From assembly GCA_047921455.1 (NCBI GenBank), contig JBLRWC010000012.1:1-64000 (forward strand): a stretch of 64,000 nucleotides of DNA. Reading direction: 5' to 3'. The translations under genes and the position numbers were made by a program. The notes under the pieces are model-generated. The model was not told where the DNA came from and did no database searches. It saw only the letters and a program-made list of their open reading frames with translations. This document shows, in pieces, positions 26,528-34,950 of this stretch. This stretch comes from XN24 sp047921455. Its GTDB lineage: Bacteria; Pseudomonadota; Gammaproteobacteria; Steroidobacterales; XN24. How positions within the stretch are numbered: position 1 is the stretch's first letter; each line of letters starts with the position of its first letter.

Positions 26528-28054
26528 ATGACCAGTCTACTGCCGGAAGGCACCCTCCCGCGCGTCAGCCGGCGCCGTGACCGTGACGCGCTGCCGCATC
26601 TCGACCACCTGCTCGTCGTGATCGCAGCCGACGCGCCCAAGAATGCCTGGGCCGGAATTCCGGGCGGCCCGGCCGTCGCCGCAGCCGCGCGGCGCCGGCA
26701 CCAGACCAAGGCCGGCTCGATCATCACGCTGCACCTGGCCGACCCCTGCCCGGTGACCGTGGGGATCGCGGCGCTCGATGCCACGCCGTTCACGTTGCTG
26801 ACGCTGGCTCGCAAGCTCGCTGCCGAGGTACGTGGCAGCCGGCCCGGCAAGGTCGGCGTGATGACGGCCGGCGCGCCGGTCGACATGGCGCACACCTGGC
26901 TGGAGGCCGCGATCTCCGGCCTGCTGGCCGCCGAAGGCGCCATGCCGAAATTTCGCAGTGCCGCAGCAACGGCGCCGTCCCGGCTCGCCAACATCACGGT
27001 GCTCGACGAGGCGCCCGAACTCGACCTCAAGCGCATCCGGGCCGAGGCCGAGGGCAATCACCTCGCCCGCTGGTTGAGCGCGTTGCCGCCGAACCAGCTC
27101 AATACGAAAGGCTACCGGCGACTGCTCGAAGAGCTCGCCGAGCACGAAAACTGGCAGTTTTCGTTCTTCGACGAGCACGCGCTTGAAAAACTCGACGCCG
27201 GTGCATTCCTCGCCGTGGCGCGCAGCAATCCGCATCGTGATGCGGGCATCGCACGCCTGCAATACCGTCCCGCCGGACAGGCCGGCGCGCCCGCCAGGGT
27301 CGCGCTGGTGGGCAAGGGGATCTGCTTCGACACCGGCGGCACAAATCTCAAGCCGTTCCGCAGCATGCTCGACATGCACGAGGACATGCAGGGCAGTGCC
27401 GTCGCGCTCGGCGCGCTGCTCGCGCTGACACGCATCGCCTACGGCGAAGCGGTCGACTGCTGGCTGGCCATCACCGAGAATCGCATCGGGCCGGATGCCT
27501 ACAACTCCCGCGACGTCATCACCGCCGCCAATGGCGTGACCATCGAAGCGATTCATACCGATGCCGAGGGCCGCCTCGTGCTCGCCGACACCCTGGCGCT
27601 TGCCGGCCGGGAAAAGCCCGGGTTAATGATCGATTATGCGACCCTGACCGGCGCTTGCGTTGCCGCGCTGACGCACCGTTACAGCGGCGTTTTCGGCAAT
27701 CGCCCGGCGCTGGTCGACATTGCCGTCAAGGCGGGACGCACCAGCGGCGAGCGCATCTGGGACTTCCCGATGGACGATGACTTCGACGAGGCGCTGGAGA
27801 GTCGTGTCGCCGATGTGCTGCAGTGTGCCATCGACAACGACGGCGACCATATACTCGCGGCGCGGTTTTTGCAGCGCTTCGTCCCCAGGGACATACCCTG
27901 GCTGCATCTCGACCTGTCGGCCAGCCACCACAAGGGCGGCCTTGGCCTTGCACCCACCCCCCAGACCGGCTTCGGTGTGCGCCTGACGGTGGCGATGCTG
28001 CTCGATCACGCGCTTGCCACGGCGCCGCCGGGCGACACGGGAGCCGGCACATGA
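26528..28054 (+). CDS. M17 leucyl aminopeptidase-family metallopeptidase
   Basis: A cytosolic two-metal aminopeptidase of the PepA family, 508 residues. The catalytic domain has GKGICFDTGGTNLKP (metal-binding Lys and Asp), MLDMHEDMQGSA (second Asp) and HTDAEGRLVLADTL, a variant of the family signature NTDAEGRL in which the leading Asn is His; the Asp, Glu and Arg are kept. The N-terminal domain is divergent from PepA. The stop overlaps the pyrC start (ATGA), giving a pepA-like/pyrC/rnt operon. Substrate specificity cannot be read from the sequence. Confidence 0.9.
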   Translation: MTSLLPEGTLPRVSRRRDRDALPHLDHLLVVIAADAPKNAWAGIPGGPAVAAAARRRHQTKAGSIITLHLADPCPVTVGIAALDATPFTLLTLARKLAAEVRGSRPGKVGVMTAGAPVDMAHTWLEAAISGLLAAEGAMPKFRSAAATAPSRLANITVLDEAPELDLKRIRAEAEGNHLARWLSALPPNQLNTKGYRRLLEELAEHENWQFSFFDEHALEKLDAGAFLAVARSNPHRDAGIARLQYRPAGQAGAPARVALVGKGICFDTGGTNLKPFRSMLDMHEDMQGSAVALGALLALTRIAYGEAVDCWLAITENRIGPDAYNSRDVITAANGVTIEAIHTDAEGRLVLADTLALAGREKPGLMIDYATLTGACVAALTHRYSGVFGNRPALVDIAVKAGRTSGERIWDFPMDDDFDEALESRVADVLQCAIDNDGDHILAARFLQRFVPRDIPWLHLDLSASHHKGGLGLAPTPQTGFGVRLTVAMLLDHALATAPPGDTGAGT

Positions 28055-29088
28055 AGTTGCGCTTGCGCCGGCCCGACGATTGGCATTTGCATTTGCGTGA
28101 CGGCGCTTTGCTGAGCGCGGTCGTGCCGCATACCGCCGCGCGTTTCGCGCGCGCGGTCGTGATGCCGAACCTCGCACCGCCGGTTACCACGACGGCCATG
28201 GCGCTAGCCTACCGGGAACGCATCCTGGCGGCCGTGCCGGCGGGCATGAACTTCGAGCCGCTCATGACTCTGTACCTGACGGACAACACGCCGGCGGCGG
28301 AAGTCCGCCGGGCGCACGAGAGCGGCCGTATCGTCGGCGTGAAACTTTACCCCGCCGGCGCCACCACCAATTCCGACTCCGGCGTCACCGACCTCGCGCG
28401 CTGCGCCGAGGCACTGGCCGCCATCGAGGACACCGGCCTGGTGCTGCAGGTGCACGGCGAAGTCACCGAATCGACGGTTGATGTATTCGATCGTGAGCGC
28501 ATCTTCCTCGAACGCATCCTTGCGCCGTTGGTCGACCGCTACCCGCGCCTCAAGGTCGTACTGGAACACGTCACGACGGCCGACGGCGTCGCCTTCGTGC
28601 AGGGCGCCCGACCGGGCGTGGCGGCGACGATTACGCCACAACACATGCTGCTGAACCGGAATGCCCTGTTTGCCGGCGGACTGCGCCCGCATCACTACTG
28701 CTTGCCGGTGCTGAAGGCCGAACGTCATCGCGAAGCCGTGTTCGCCGCCGCCACCAGTGGTGACGAACGCTTCTTCCTCGGTACCGACAGCGCGCCGCAC
28801 AGTCGCCAGAGCAAGGAATCGGCCTGTGGCTGCGCCGGGATATACTCGGCGCCGGTCGGCATCGAAGTCTACGCCGAGGCCTTCCACGCGGCCGGGCAGC
28901 TGGAACGACTGGAAGCCTTCGCCAGCCAGTATGGCGCGCGCTTCTACGGGCTACCCGTGAACAAGGATCAAATAGTGCTCGAACAACGCGCATGGCGCCC
29001 ACCCGCAGAATACGTCGCCGGCGCGGAACGGCTGGTCCCTTTCCGGGCTGGCGAATCGCTGACCTGGGCGCTGGCGGGCCAGGCCTGA
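28051..29088 (+). CDS. pyrC: Dihydroorotase, class II
   Basis: Zinc enzyme of pyrimidine synthesis that cyclises carbamoyl-aspartate to dihydroorotate. It has 345 residues, as usual for the class II (E. coli PyrC) type. The metal-binding DDWHLHLRDG lies near the N-terminus, the carboxylated Lys in VGVKLYPAG, later ligands in QVHGE and LEHVTT, and the catalytic Asp in GTDSAPH. The ATG overlaps the preceding aminopeptidase stop; the upstream in-frame extension is only a shadow of that gene. Confidence 0.96.
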   Translation: MKLRLRRPDDWHLHLRDGALLSAVVPHTAARFARAVVMPNLAPPVTTTAMALAYRERILAAVPAGMNFEPLMTLYLTDNTPAAEVRRAHESGRIVGVKLYPAGATTNSDSGVTDLARCAEALAAIEDTGLVLQVHGEVTESTVDVFDRERIFLERILAPLVDRYPRLKVVLEHVTTADGVAFVQGARPGVAATITPQHMLLNRNALFAGGLRPHHYCLPVLKAERHREAVFAAATSGDERFFLGTDSAPHSRQSKESACGCAGIYSAPVGIEVYAEAFHAAGQLERLEAFASQYGARFYGLPVNKDQIVLEQRAWRPPAEYVAGAERLVPFRAGESLTWALAGQA

Positions 29089-29753
29089 TGAAAGAGGGAC
29101 CGACGCTTATCGCTGACGACGCCGACACCCGCCATCCCATGGCGCAGCGTTTCCGGGGCTTCCTGCCGGTCGTCGTGGACGTCGAAACGGGCGGCTTCAA
29201 TCCGCGCACCGATGCCCTGCTGGAAATCGCTGCCGTGCTTGTCGAGCTGGGTCCCGACGGGAATTTTGTTCCGGGCGAGACCTTCCGGTATCACGTCAAG
29301 CCGTTCGAGGGCGCCAACCTGGAAGCGGCCTCCCTGGAAGTCAACGGCATCGATCCGCACCATCCATTGCGGCCGGCCCTGCCGGAGCATGACGCGCTGC
29401 AAAGGATCTTTCGCGAGGTACGCCGCGCGATTCGCGAACATGATTGCAGTCGGGCTATCCTGGTCGGCCACAACGCCTTCTTCGACCTGCACTTTTTGAA
29501 CGCCGCCATCGAGCGATGCGGCATCAAGCGCAATCCCTTTCACCCCTTCTCGAGTTTCGACACCGCGACTCTCGGAGGGATCGCCTACGGCCAGACCGTG
29601 CTGTCGCGCATCGTCTCCGCCGCCGGCCTCGAGTGGGACAGTGGCTCAGCCCACTCGGCCGCTTATGACGCGCGGATCACCGCCGAGGTCTTCTGCAGGA
29701 TCGTGAACCAGTTTCGCAGCACCTACGAACAGGCAAAAACGGCCCGCGACTGA
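29088..29753 (+). CDS. rnt: Ribonuclease T
   Basis: A DEDD-family 3'-5' exoribonuclease that trims tRNA and other stable RNA ends. The ATG at 29088 shares a base with the pyrC stop (TGATG). Of 221 residues, ExoI VVVDVETGGFN supplies Asp and Glu, ExoII GHNAFFDLHFL the next Asp, and ExoIII HSAAYDARITAEVF the catalytic His and last Asp. Length and motif spacing match gammaproteobacterial RNase T, which is absent from most other phyla and supports the lineage call. A hairpin follows directly. Confidence 0.95.
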   Translation: MKEGPTLIADDADTRHPMAQRFRGFLPVVVDVETGGFNPRTDALLEIAAVLVELGPDGNFVPGETFRYHVKPFEGANLEAASLEVNGIDPHHPLRPALPEHDALQRIFREVRRAIREHDCSRAILVGHNAFFDLHFLNAAIERCGIKRNPFHPFSSFDTATLGGIAYGQTVLSRIVSAAGLEWDSGSAHSAAYDARITAEVFCRIVNQFRSTYEQAKTARD

Positions 29754-29756
29754 GGC

Positions 29757-29795
29757 AAAAAGGGGGCGCTGCCTGGCAGACAGCGCCCCCTGGCG
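29757..29795 (-). terminator. Intrinsic terminator between rnt and grxD
   Basis: A perfect 10-bp GC stem (GGGGGCGCTG with CAGCGCCCCC, loop of nine) lies between the convergent genes. Read on the minus strand it is followed at once by TTTTT, so it is a strong terminator for grxD; on the plus strand a weaker GTTTTC lies six bases downstream, so it may serve rnt as well. Confidence 0.8.
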
Positions 29796-29815
29796 GTTTT
29801 CTCCACCGCGCCTGT

Positions 29816-30139
29816 TCAGGCCTTCGCGGCGGCCTCGTCGAGCAGCTTCTTCAGCTCGCCCGAATGGTACATTTCCACGACGATGTCACAGCCGCCGATC
29901 AGCTCGCCGTTGACGTAAAGCTGTGGGTAGGTCGGCCAGTTCGAGTAAGCCTTCAGGCCCTCGCGGATCTCGGGGTCCTCGAAGATGTTGAAGGCGGTGA
30001 ATTCGGCCCCGCAGGCACGCAACGCGGCAGCCGTCTGCGCCGAGAAACCGCACTGCGGGAAGTCCGGGCTCCCCTTCATGAACAGCAGGATCGGATGCGC
30101 AGCAAGCTTGTTGCGTATGCGGTCATTGAGCTCTTCCAT
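29816..30139 (-). CDS. grxD: Monothiol glutaredoxin, Grx4 type
   Basis: Iron-sulfur cluster carrier protein of about 107 residues with the monothiol active site CGFS in FPQCGFSAQ, the KGSPDFP lead-in and the glutathione-binding segments WPTYPQLY and GGCDIV. The start is ATG 30139, with AGGAG nine bases upstream; a GTG two codons earlier is too close to that site. It carries or stores [2Fe-2S] clusters in partnership with BolA-type proteins. It stands alone, ending at a strong terminator. Confidence 0.95.
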   Translation of the reverse strand: MEELNDRIRNKLAAHPILLFMKGSPDFPQCGFSAQTAAALRACGAEFTAFNIFEDPEIREGLKAYSNWPTYPQLYVNGELIGGCDIVVEMYHSGELKKLLDEAAAKA

Positions 30140-30198
30140 CGACACTGTCTCCTGGTCAGTTATTGCTTTTCAAATGCCGCCCGGCCAAGGCCGTCCGG

Positions 30199-30555
30199 CT
30201 AATTCTCGGGCTTGCGGACAACCCTGATTTCGTTGCGTACGGATACTACGCCGTCGACCGCAGCAGCCAGGCGCTCGGCCTGCTCACGCGGCAGGTTGCT
30301 GCCGACTTCGCCGCGCAGGGTCACAATTCCCTCGTAGGTCTCCACGCTGATTTTCAGGCCATCGACATACTTGTCCTGCAGAAACCGCGTTTTCACCGCC
30401 GTGGTGATGCGACTGTCGGTTGCTATGACGCCGGGGTCGCGCTCATCCTTGCCGATGTAGTACCCCCCGGCAGCGGCCCCTCCGATGGCGAGCGGCACGC
30501 AACCGGACAGCATCACGAGCGCGAGCACGGGAAAGATCGCCATGACTGTTTTCAT
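30199..30555 (-). CDS. BON-domain lipoprotein
   Basis: An exported lipoprotein with signal peptide and lipobox LSGC, a Gly-rich segment (IGGAAAGGYYIG), and one BON domain (ITTAVKTRFLQDKYVDGLKI and then YEGIVTLRGEV). Related to the OsmY/DolP family of outer-membrane-associated stress proteins, but DolP has two BON domains. Two in-frame ATGs (30570 and 30555) stand in a perfect tandem duplication, so either could be used; I give the inner one. Confidence 0.87.
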   Translation of the reverse strand: MKTVMAIFPVLALVMLSGCVPLAIGGAAAGGYYIGKDERDPGVIATDSRITTAVKTRFLQDKYVDGLKISVETYEGIVTLRGEVGSNLPREQAERLAAAVDGVVSVRNEIRVVRKPEN

Positions 30556-30579
30556 TCGGTCGTCTTTCATTCGGTCGTC
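30550..30579. repeat. 15-bp tandem duplication spanning the start of the BON lipoprotein gene
   Basis: TTTCATTCGGTCGTC occurs twice back to back (30550-30564 and 30565-30579). On the minus strand each copy carries a GACGACCGA leader and an ATG, so the gene has two equivalent start contexts and the encoded N-terminus differs by five residues. Confidence 0.85.
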
Positions 30580-30592
30580 TCTTGCGTCAGGA

Positions 30593-31171
30593 TCAGCCGA
30601 GGTTCTTGGCCACGAAATCCCAGTTGACCAGTTGCCAGAAAGCCTCCAGGTACTTCGGCCGCGCGTTGCGGTAATCGATGTAGTAGGCGTGTTCCCAGAC
30701 GTCGCAGGTCAGCAGCGGCGTATCCGCCCCGGTGAGCGGCGTTTCCGCATTGCCGGTCTGGACGATGGCAAGCTTGCCGCCCGGCTGCTTTACCAGCCAG
30801 GCCCAGCCGGAACCGAACAACGTCACGGCCTTGTCAGAGAATTGCTTCTGGAACTCGTCGAACGAACCGAAGGCCTCGTCGATCGCGTCGGCCAGGGCGC
30901 CACTCGGCTTGCCACCGCCATGCGGCGAGAGGCAGTTCCAGTAGAACGTGTGATTCCAGACCTGGGCGGCATTGTTGAACACGCCCCCGGAACTGCGACG
31001 GACGATGTCTTCGAGCGACGCCTCGGCGAATTCGCCCCCCTCGATCAGGCCGTTCAGCTTCTCGACATAGGTGCGGTGATGCTTGCCGTAGTGATACTCC
31101 AGGGTCTCCCGGGAAATATGCGGCTCGAGGGCATTCATCGCGTAGGGAAGATCGGGCAGGGTGTGCGCCAT
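30593..31171 (-). CDS. sodB: Superoxide dismutase, iron type
   Basis: Cytosolic Fe superoxide dismutase of 192 residues. Metal ligands are His in LEYHYGKHH, His in VWNHTFYW, and Asp and His in DVWEHAYYIDYRN. Residues before the metal site (NNAAQVWNHTFYWNCL) and the Gln-His outer sphere pattern favour Fe over Mn. The start is ATG 31171, with AAGGAG on the minus strand upstream; the longer open frame is spurious. It is divergent from nadC. Confidence 0.96.
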   Translation of the reverse strand: MAHTLPDLPYAMNALEPHISRETLEYHYGKHHRTYVEKLNGLIEGGEFAEASLEDIVRRSSGGVFNNAAQVWNHTFYWNCLSPHGGGKPSGALADAIDEAFGSFDEFQKQFSDKAVTLFGSGWAWLVKQPGGKLAIVQTGNAETPLTGADTPLLTCDVWEHAYYIDYRNARPKYLEAFWQLVNWDFVAKNLG

Positions 31172-31329
31172 AGCGGACTCCTTCAAAATCGTAGCTACTT
31201 GAATTACGGGACAGAGATCCCGAGCGTGAAACCTCAAGTATACCAGAGCCGCGCGCGCCTCCATGGCGCCCGCGCAGCCATTACAACCAGCTCCGGCTAT
31301 ACTGCCGGCGCGCCGCCCGAGGAGTCCGT

Positions 31330-32199
31330 ATGCCGCCAATTGAGCTTCCGAAAGACATCCCTGCGACAGTCGCCCGCGCCCTCGCGGAAGACATCGGTCC
31401 GGGGGACGTCACCGCCGACCTGGTGCCGCCCGAGATGCGCGCGCACGCGACTGTCATCGGCCGGGAAGACGCCATCCTCTGTGGCACGGCCTGGTTCGAC
31501 GAGGTGTTTGCACAACTCGACCCCGCGATTGCCATAGAGTGGGCGGTGCAAGACGGCATGCCCCTCAGCGGGGATGCCACGCTCTGCCGCCTCCACGGAC
31601 CGGCCCGGGCGCTGCTCAGCGGCGAGCGCACCGCACTGAATTTCCTCCAGTCGCTTTCCGGCACAGCCACGATCACGCGGCGCTACGCGGATGCGGTAGC
31701 GGGCACCCACTGCCGCGTACTGGACACCCGAAAAACGCTGCCCGGCCTGCGCGCCGCGCAAAAATATGCAGTGGCCTGCGGCGGCGGCACCAACCACCGC
31801 CATGGCCTGTTCGACGCGATCCTCATCAAGGAAAACCACATTATCGCGGCCGGCGGCATCGATGCAGCCCTCCACGCCGCACGCGCCACGCATCCCGGCC
31901 TGGTCGTCGAGATCGAGGTGGAATCCCTGGCCGAGCTCGACCAGGCACTCGATGGCGGGGCCGACATCGTGATGCTCGACAACTTCGCGCTGGACGTATT
32001 GCGTGAGGCCGTCGTGCGCACCCGCGGCCGGCACGGCTGCAAGACTCGCCTGGAGGCGTCCGGCAATGTCGGGCTCGACACCGTGCACGCCATTGCCGCG
32101 ACCGGCGTGGATTTCGTTTCGGTGGGCGGGCTCACCAAAAATGTGCGCGCCGTGGACCTGTCGATGCGTTTTCGCCTGGCGACCATGCCCGGGGCCTGA
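31330..32199 (+). CDS. nadC: Nicotinate-nucleotide pyrophosphorylase (quinolinate phosphoribosyltransferase)
   Basis: Converts quinolinate and PRPP to nicotinate mononucleotide in NAD synthesis. It has 289 residues with the family motifs EDIGPGDVTADLVP at the N-terminus, LDTRKTLPGLRAAQKYAV with substrate-binding Arg and Lys, GGGTNHRHGLFDAILIKENH, and LEASGNVGLDTVHAIAATGVD. A ribosome site (GAGGAG) precedes the ATG. A single gene between sodB (divergent) and fadE. Confidence 0.96.
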   Translation: MPPIELPKDIPATVARALAEDIGPGDVTADLVPPEMRAHATVIGREDAILCGTAWFDEVFAQLDPAIAIEWAVQDGMPLSGDATLCRLHGPARALLSGERTALNFLQSLSGTATITRRYADAVAGTHCRVLDTRKTLPGLRAAQKYAVACGGGTNHRHGLFDAILIKENHIIAAGGIDAALHAARATHPGLVVEIEVESLAELDQALDGGADIVMLDNFALDVLREAVVRTRGRHGCKTRLEASGNVGLDTVHAIAATGVDFVSVGGLTKNVRAVDLSMRFRLATMPGA

Positions 32200-32272
32200 C
32201 TCTCGCCTAGTGCAGCGCACTATGCGCCACGCCGTCGCCCGCCGCCGCCATGGCCGCGAAGACCAAGCAATA

Positions 32273-32286
32273 CAAATGCTTGTTTG
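32273..32286. promoter_or_regulatory. Possible PsrA/fatty-acid-regulator-like operator 1 upstream of fadE
   Basis: CAAATGCTTGTTTG is a dyad with CAAA and TTTG arms six apart, similar to the PsrA consensus (C/G)AAAC-N4-GTTT(G/C) with one mismatch. A related site lies 64 bases downstream. PsrA-type TetR regulators repress beta-oxidation genes in pseudomonads, so a site before fadE is plausible but unproven. Confidence 0.35.
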
Positions 32287-32336
32287 AACGTCAAGCCCAT
32301 GACAGCGCGCGTTTTTGCAGTGCGCAAAGACGAATC

Positions 32337-32350
32337 CTAACGAGCGTTTG
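32337..32350. promoter_or_regulatory. Possible PsrA-like operator 2 upstream of fadE
   Basis: CTAACGAGCGTTTG matches the same dyad (CAAAC-N4-GTTTG) with one mismatch in the left arm. Centre-to-centre spacing to the first site is 64 bases. The region from 32200 to 32467 holds no gene and no other recognisable signal. Confidence 0.3.
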
Positions 32351-32467
32351 AATCGAAAGCCCTAGTGCTTGCCGCGCTGCGATTTCGTAGGTTATAAGCC
32401 GATGATGCAGTGCGGCACCACGGTCGCAGCATGCCCTCGCGGGCCAAGCAAACAGGCGGAGAACATC

Positions 32468-34903
32468 ATGTCCGGAATCACCTGGCTACTTCTGATCCTC
32501 ATCGTATCCGGCATCCTTGCCTACCGGCGCAGCACCCTGCCGGTCTGGACCGCGGCCGCCGCAATCCTGCTGCTCGCGGTTCAAGTCACCGGCCCCGGAC
32601 TGGCGCCGATTCCATGGCTGGTATTCGCGGTGATCGCCGGACTGCTGAACATCAAGCCGTTGCGCCGGGCCGTACTCAGCAAGCCGCTGCTCAAGTGGTT
32701 CAAGTCCGTGCTGCCGCCGATGTCCGCCACGGAAAAAGACGCTATCGACGCCGGTACGGTCTGGTGGGACGCGGAATTATTCACTGGCCGACCGAACTGG
32801 AACACCCTGTTACGCACGCCGCGCAGCGAACTGAATGCCGAGGAACGCGCCTTTATTGACGGGCCGGTCGATGAATTGTGCGGCATGCTCGATGACTGGA
32901 AGATCAATCACGAGCTCAATGACCTGCCCCCGGAAGTCTGGTCCTTCCTTGGCCAGCACCGTTTCTTCGGCATGATCATCCCGAAGGAATACGGCGGGCT
33001 GGATTTCTCCGCCCGGGCACAGTCCGAAGTGGTCATGAAAGTCGCCAGCCGCAGCGGCGCGGCCGCCGTGACCGTGATGGTGCCGAACTCGCTGGGCCCC
33101 GGCGAATTGCTGATGCACTACGGCACGAAGGAACAGAAAGACTACTTTCTGCCCCGACTCGCCAAGGGCGAAGAAATTCCGGCCTTCGCGCTCACCGGGC
33201 CCTGGGCGGGGTCGGACGCGGGCTCGATGCCGGATGCGGGCGTGGTCTGCAAGGGCGAGCACAAGGGCAAGGAAGTCCTCGGTTTTCGGGTAAATTGGGA
33301 GAAGCGCTACATCACGCTGGGCCCGGTCGCGACGATTCTTGGCCTCGCCTTCAAGGCGCAGGACCCGGACGGCCTGCTGGGCGGCGAGCAAGAACTCGGG
33401 ATCACCTGTGCGCTGATCCCAACCGACACACCGGGCGTCGAGATCGGTCTGCGCCACGACCCGGGCGGCGCCTTCATGAACGGCCCCAACAGCGGCAAGG
33501 ACGTGTTCGTGCCGATGGAGTGGATCATCGGCGGCCAGGCACAGGTCGGTAACGGCTGGAAGATGCTGATGGATTGCCTGTCCGTGGGTCGCGCCATTTC
33601 CCTGCCTGCGCTGGGTACGGCGGGCGGCAAGGCGGCCGCGCGCATGACCGGCGCCTACGCCCGCGTGCGGCGCCAGTTCCGGATTCCGATCGGCCGTTTC
33701 GAGGGTATCGAGGAGCCGCTGGCGCGGATTGGCGGCGTGACTTACCGGATGGACGCTGCGCGCATCCTGACGGCGACCGCGCTCGACATCGGCGGCAAGC
33801 CCTCGGTCTTGTCGGCTATCCTGAAGTACAACAATACCGAGGGAATGCGCCAGGCCATCAACGACGCCATGGACGTACATGCGGGACGCGCTGTCTGTCT
33901 CGGCCCGAGCAACTATCTCGCGCAAACGTACCAGACCGTGCCGGTGGCCATTACGGTCGAGGGCGCGAATATACTCACCCGCAGCATGATCATTTTTGGC
34001 CAGGGCGCGATCCGGTGCCATCCCTACGTGCTGAAGGAAATGCTGGCCGCGGCCAACGACGACAAGCAGGCGGGCCTGGCGGCTTTCGATGCGGCGTTCT
34101 TCGCCCATGTCGGCTTCACCATCAGCAACCTGGTGCGCTCCCTTGTACTGGCGATCACCGGCGCCCGCTTCGTGCAGGGACCTGATCTCGGCCCGACGGC
34201 ACGGTATGCCAACCGCCTGACGCGACTGAGCGCCTCCTTTGCCCTGCTCGCCGACGTCGCCATGCTGACGCTGGGCGGCGACCTGAAGCGGCGGGAAAAG
34301 GTCTCCGGGCGCTTTGCCGACATCCTCAGCCACCTCTACATGGCCTCGGCCGTGCTGAAGCGCTTCGAGGACGACGGCCGGCCCAGCGCAGACCTGCCGA
34401 TCGTGCGCTGGGCGCTGGATGACTCGCTGGCCATCATCGAGGATCGCCTGGACGGCATCCTGCGAAACTTCCCGGTACGGGGCATAGGTCCGCTGCTGCG
34501 GCCCTTCGTACTGCCGCTGGGCCGCCGTTACCGAGGTGCGTCCGACAAGCTGGGGCACGAGGTCGCCCGCCTGTTGCTCAGTCCCTCCGAGACCCGCGAT
34601 CGCCTCACCGACGGACTGTTCCTCAACTTGCGGCCAGAGGACCCGATGGGCCTGATGGAACTGGCGCTGGAAAAGGTCATGGAGGCCGAGCCGGTCGAGA
34701 AAAAGCTGGCCAAGAGCCTGGGCGTGAGCGTCAACACGGTGAACATGGAAGCGGCGCTGAAGAAGGGCGTGGCCGAGGGCGTCATCAACGAACTGGAAGC
34801 GGAGACGGTACGGGAATCCATGGCGCTCACCACCCTGGCGATCGCGGTGGACGACTTCCCGGGCCCGCAGCCGGCGAAGAAGACCGGACAGCAGGCAGCT
34901 TGA
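32468..34903 (+). CDS. fadE: Membrane-associated acyl-CoA dehydrogenase FadE
   Basis: Catalyses the first step of fatty-acid beta-oxidation. The 811-residue length matches E. coli FadE (814). Two or three hydrophobic segments (residues 3-65) anchor it, followed by the acyl-CoA dehydrogenase domain with MIIPKEYGGLDFSARAQSEV, FALTGPWAGSDAGSMPDAG, RRQFRIPIGRFEGIEEPLAR and a long C-terminal extension typical of FadE. I chose ATG 32468 with GGAGAAC upstream; the longer frame is open but not conserved. It has its own promoter region with possible fatty-acid-responsive sites. Confidence 0.95.
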   Translation: MSGITWLLLILIVSGILAYRRSTLPVWTAAAAILLLAVQVTGPGLAPIPWLVFAVIAGLLNIKPLRRAVLSKPLLKWFKSVLPPMSATEKDAIDAGTVWWDAELFTGRPNWNTLLRTPRSELNAEERAFIDGPVDELCGMLDDWKINHELNDLPPEVWSFLGQHRFFGMIIPKEYGGLDFSARAQSEVVMKVASRSGAAAVTVMVPNSLGPGELLMHYGTKEQKDYFLPRLAKGEEIPAFALTGPWAGSDAGSMPDAGVVCKGEHKGKEVLGFRVNWEKRYITLGPVATILGLAFKAQDPDGLLGGEQELGITCALIPTDTPGVEIGLRHDPGGAFMNGPNSGKDVFVPMEWIIGGQAQVGNGWKMLMDCLSVGRAISLPALGTAGGKAAARMTGAYARVRRQFRIPIGRFEGIEEPLARIGGVTYRMDAARILTATALDIGGKPSVLSAILKYNNTEGMRQAINDAMDVHAGRAVCLGPSNYLAQTYQTVPVAITVEGANILTRSMIIFGQGAIRCHPYVLKEMLAAANDDKQAGLAAFDAAFFAHVGFTISNLVRSLVLAITGARFVQGPDLGPTARYANRLTRLSASFALLADVAMLTLGGDLKRREKVSGRFADILSHLYMASAVLKRFEDDGRPSADLPIVRWALDDSLAIIEDRLDGILRNFPVRGIGPLLRPFVLPLGRRYRGASDKLGHEVARLLLSPSETRDRLTDGLFLNLRPEDPMGLMELALEKVMEAEPVEKKLAKSLGVSVNTVNMEAALKKGVAEGVINELEAETVRESMALTTLAIAVDDFPGPQPAKKTGQQAA

Positions 34904-34910
34904 GCCTTTC

Positions 34911-34944
34911 GTCCCCACCCGGAACGTCCGTTCCGGGTGGGGAC
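34911..34944. terminator. Hairpin between fadE and nnrU
   Basis: A perfect 15-bp stem (GTCCCCACCCGGAAC with GTTCCGGGTGGGGAC) with a four-base loop lies between the convergent stops. No T run follows on either strand, so termination may be Rho-assisted or the structure may protect the mRNA ends. Confidence 0.6.
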
Positions 34945-34950
34945 GCCCGG

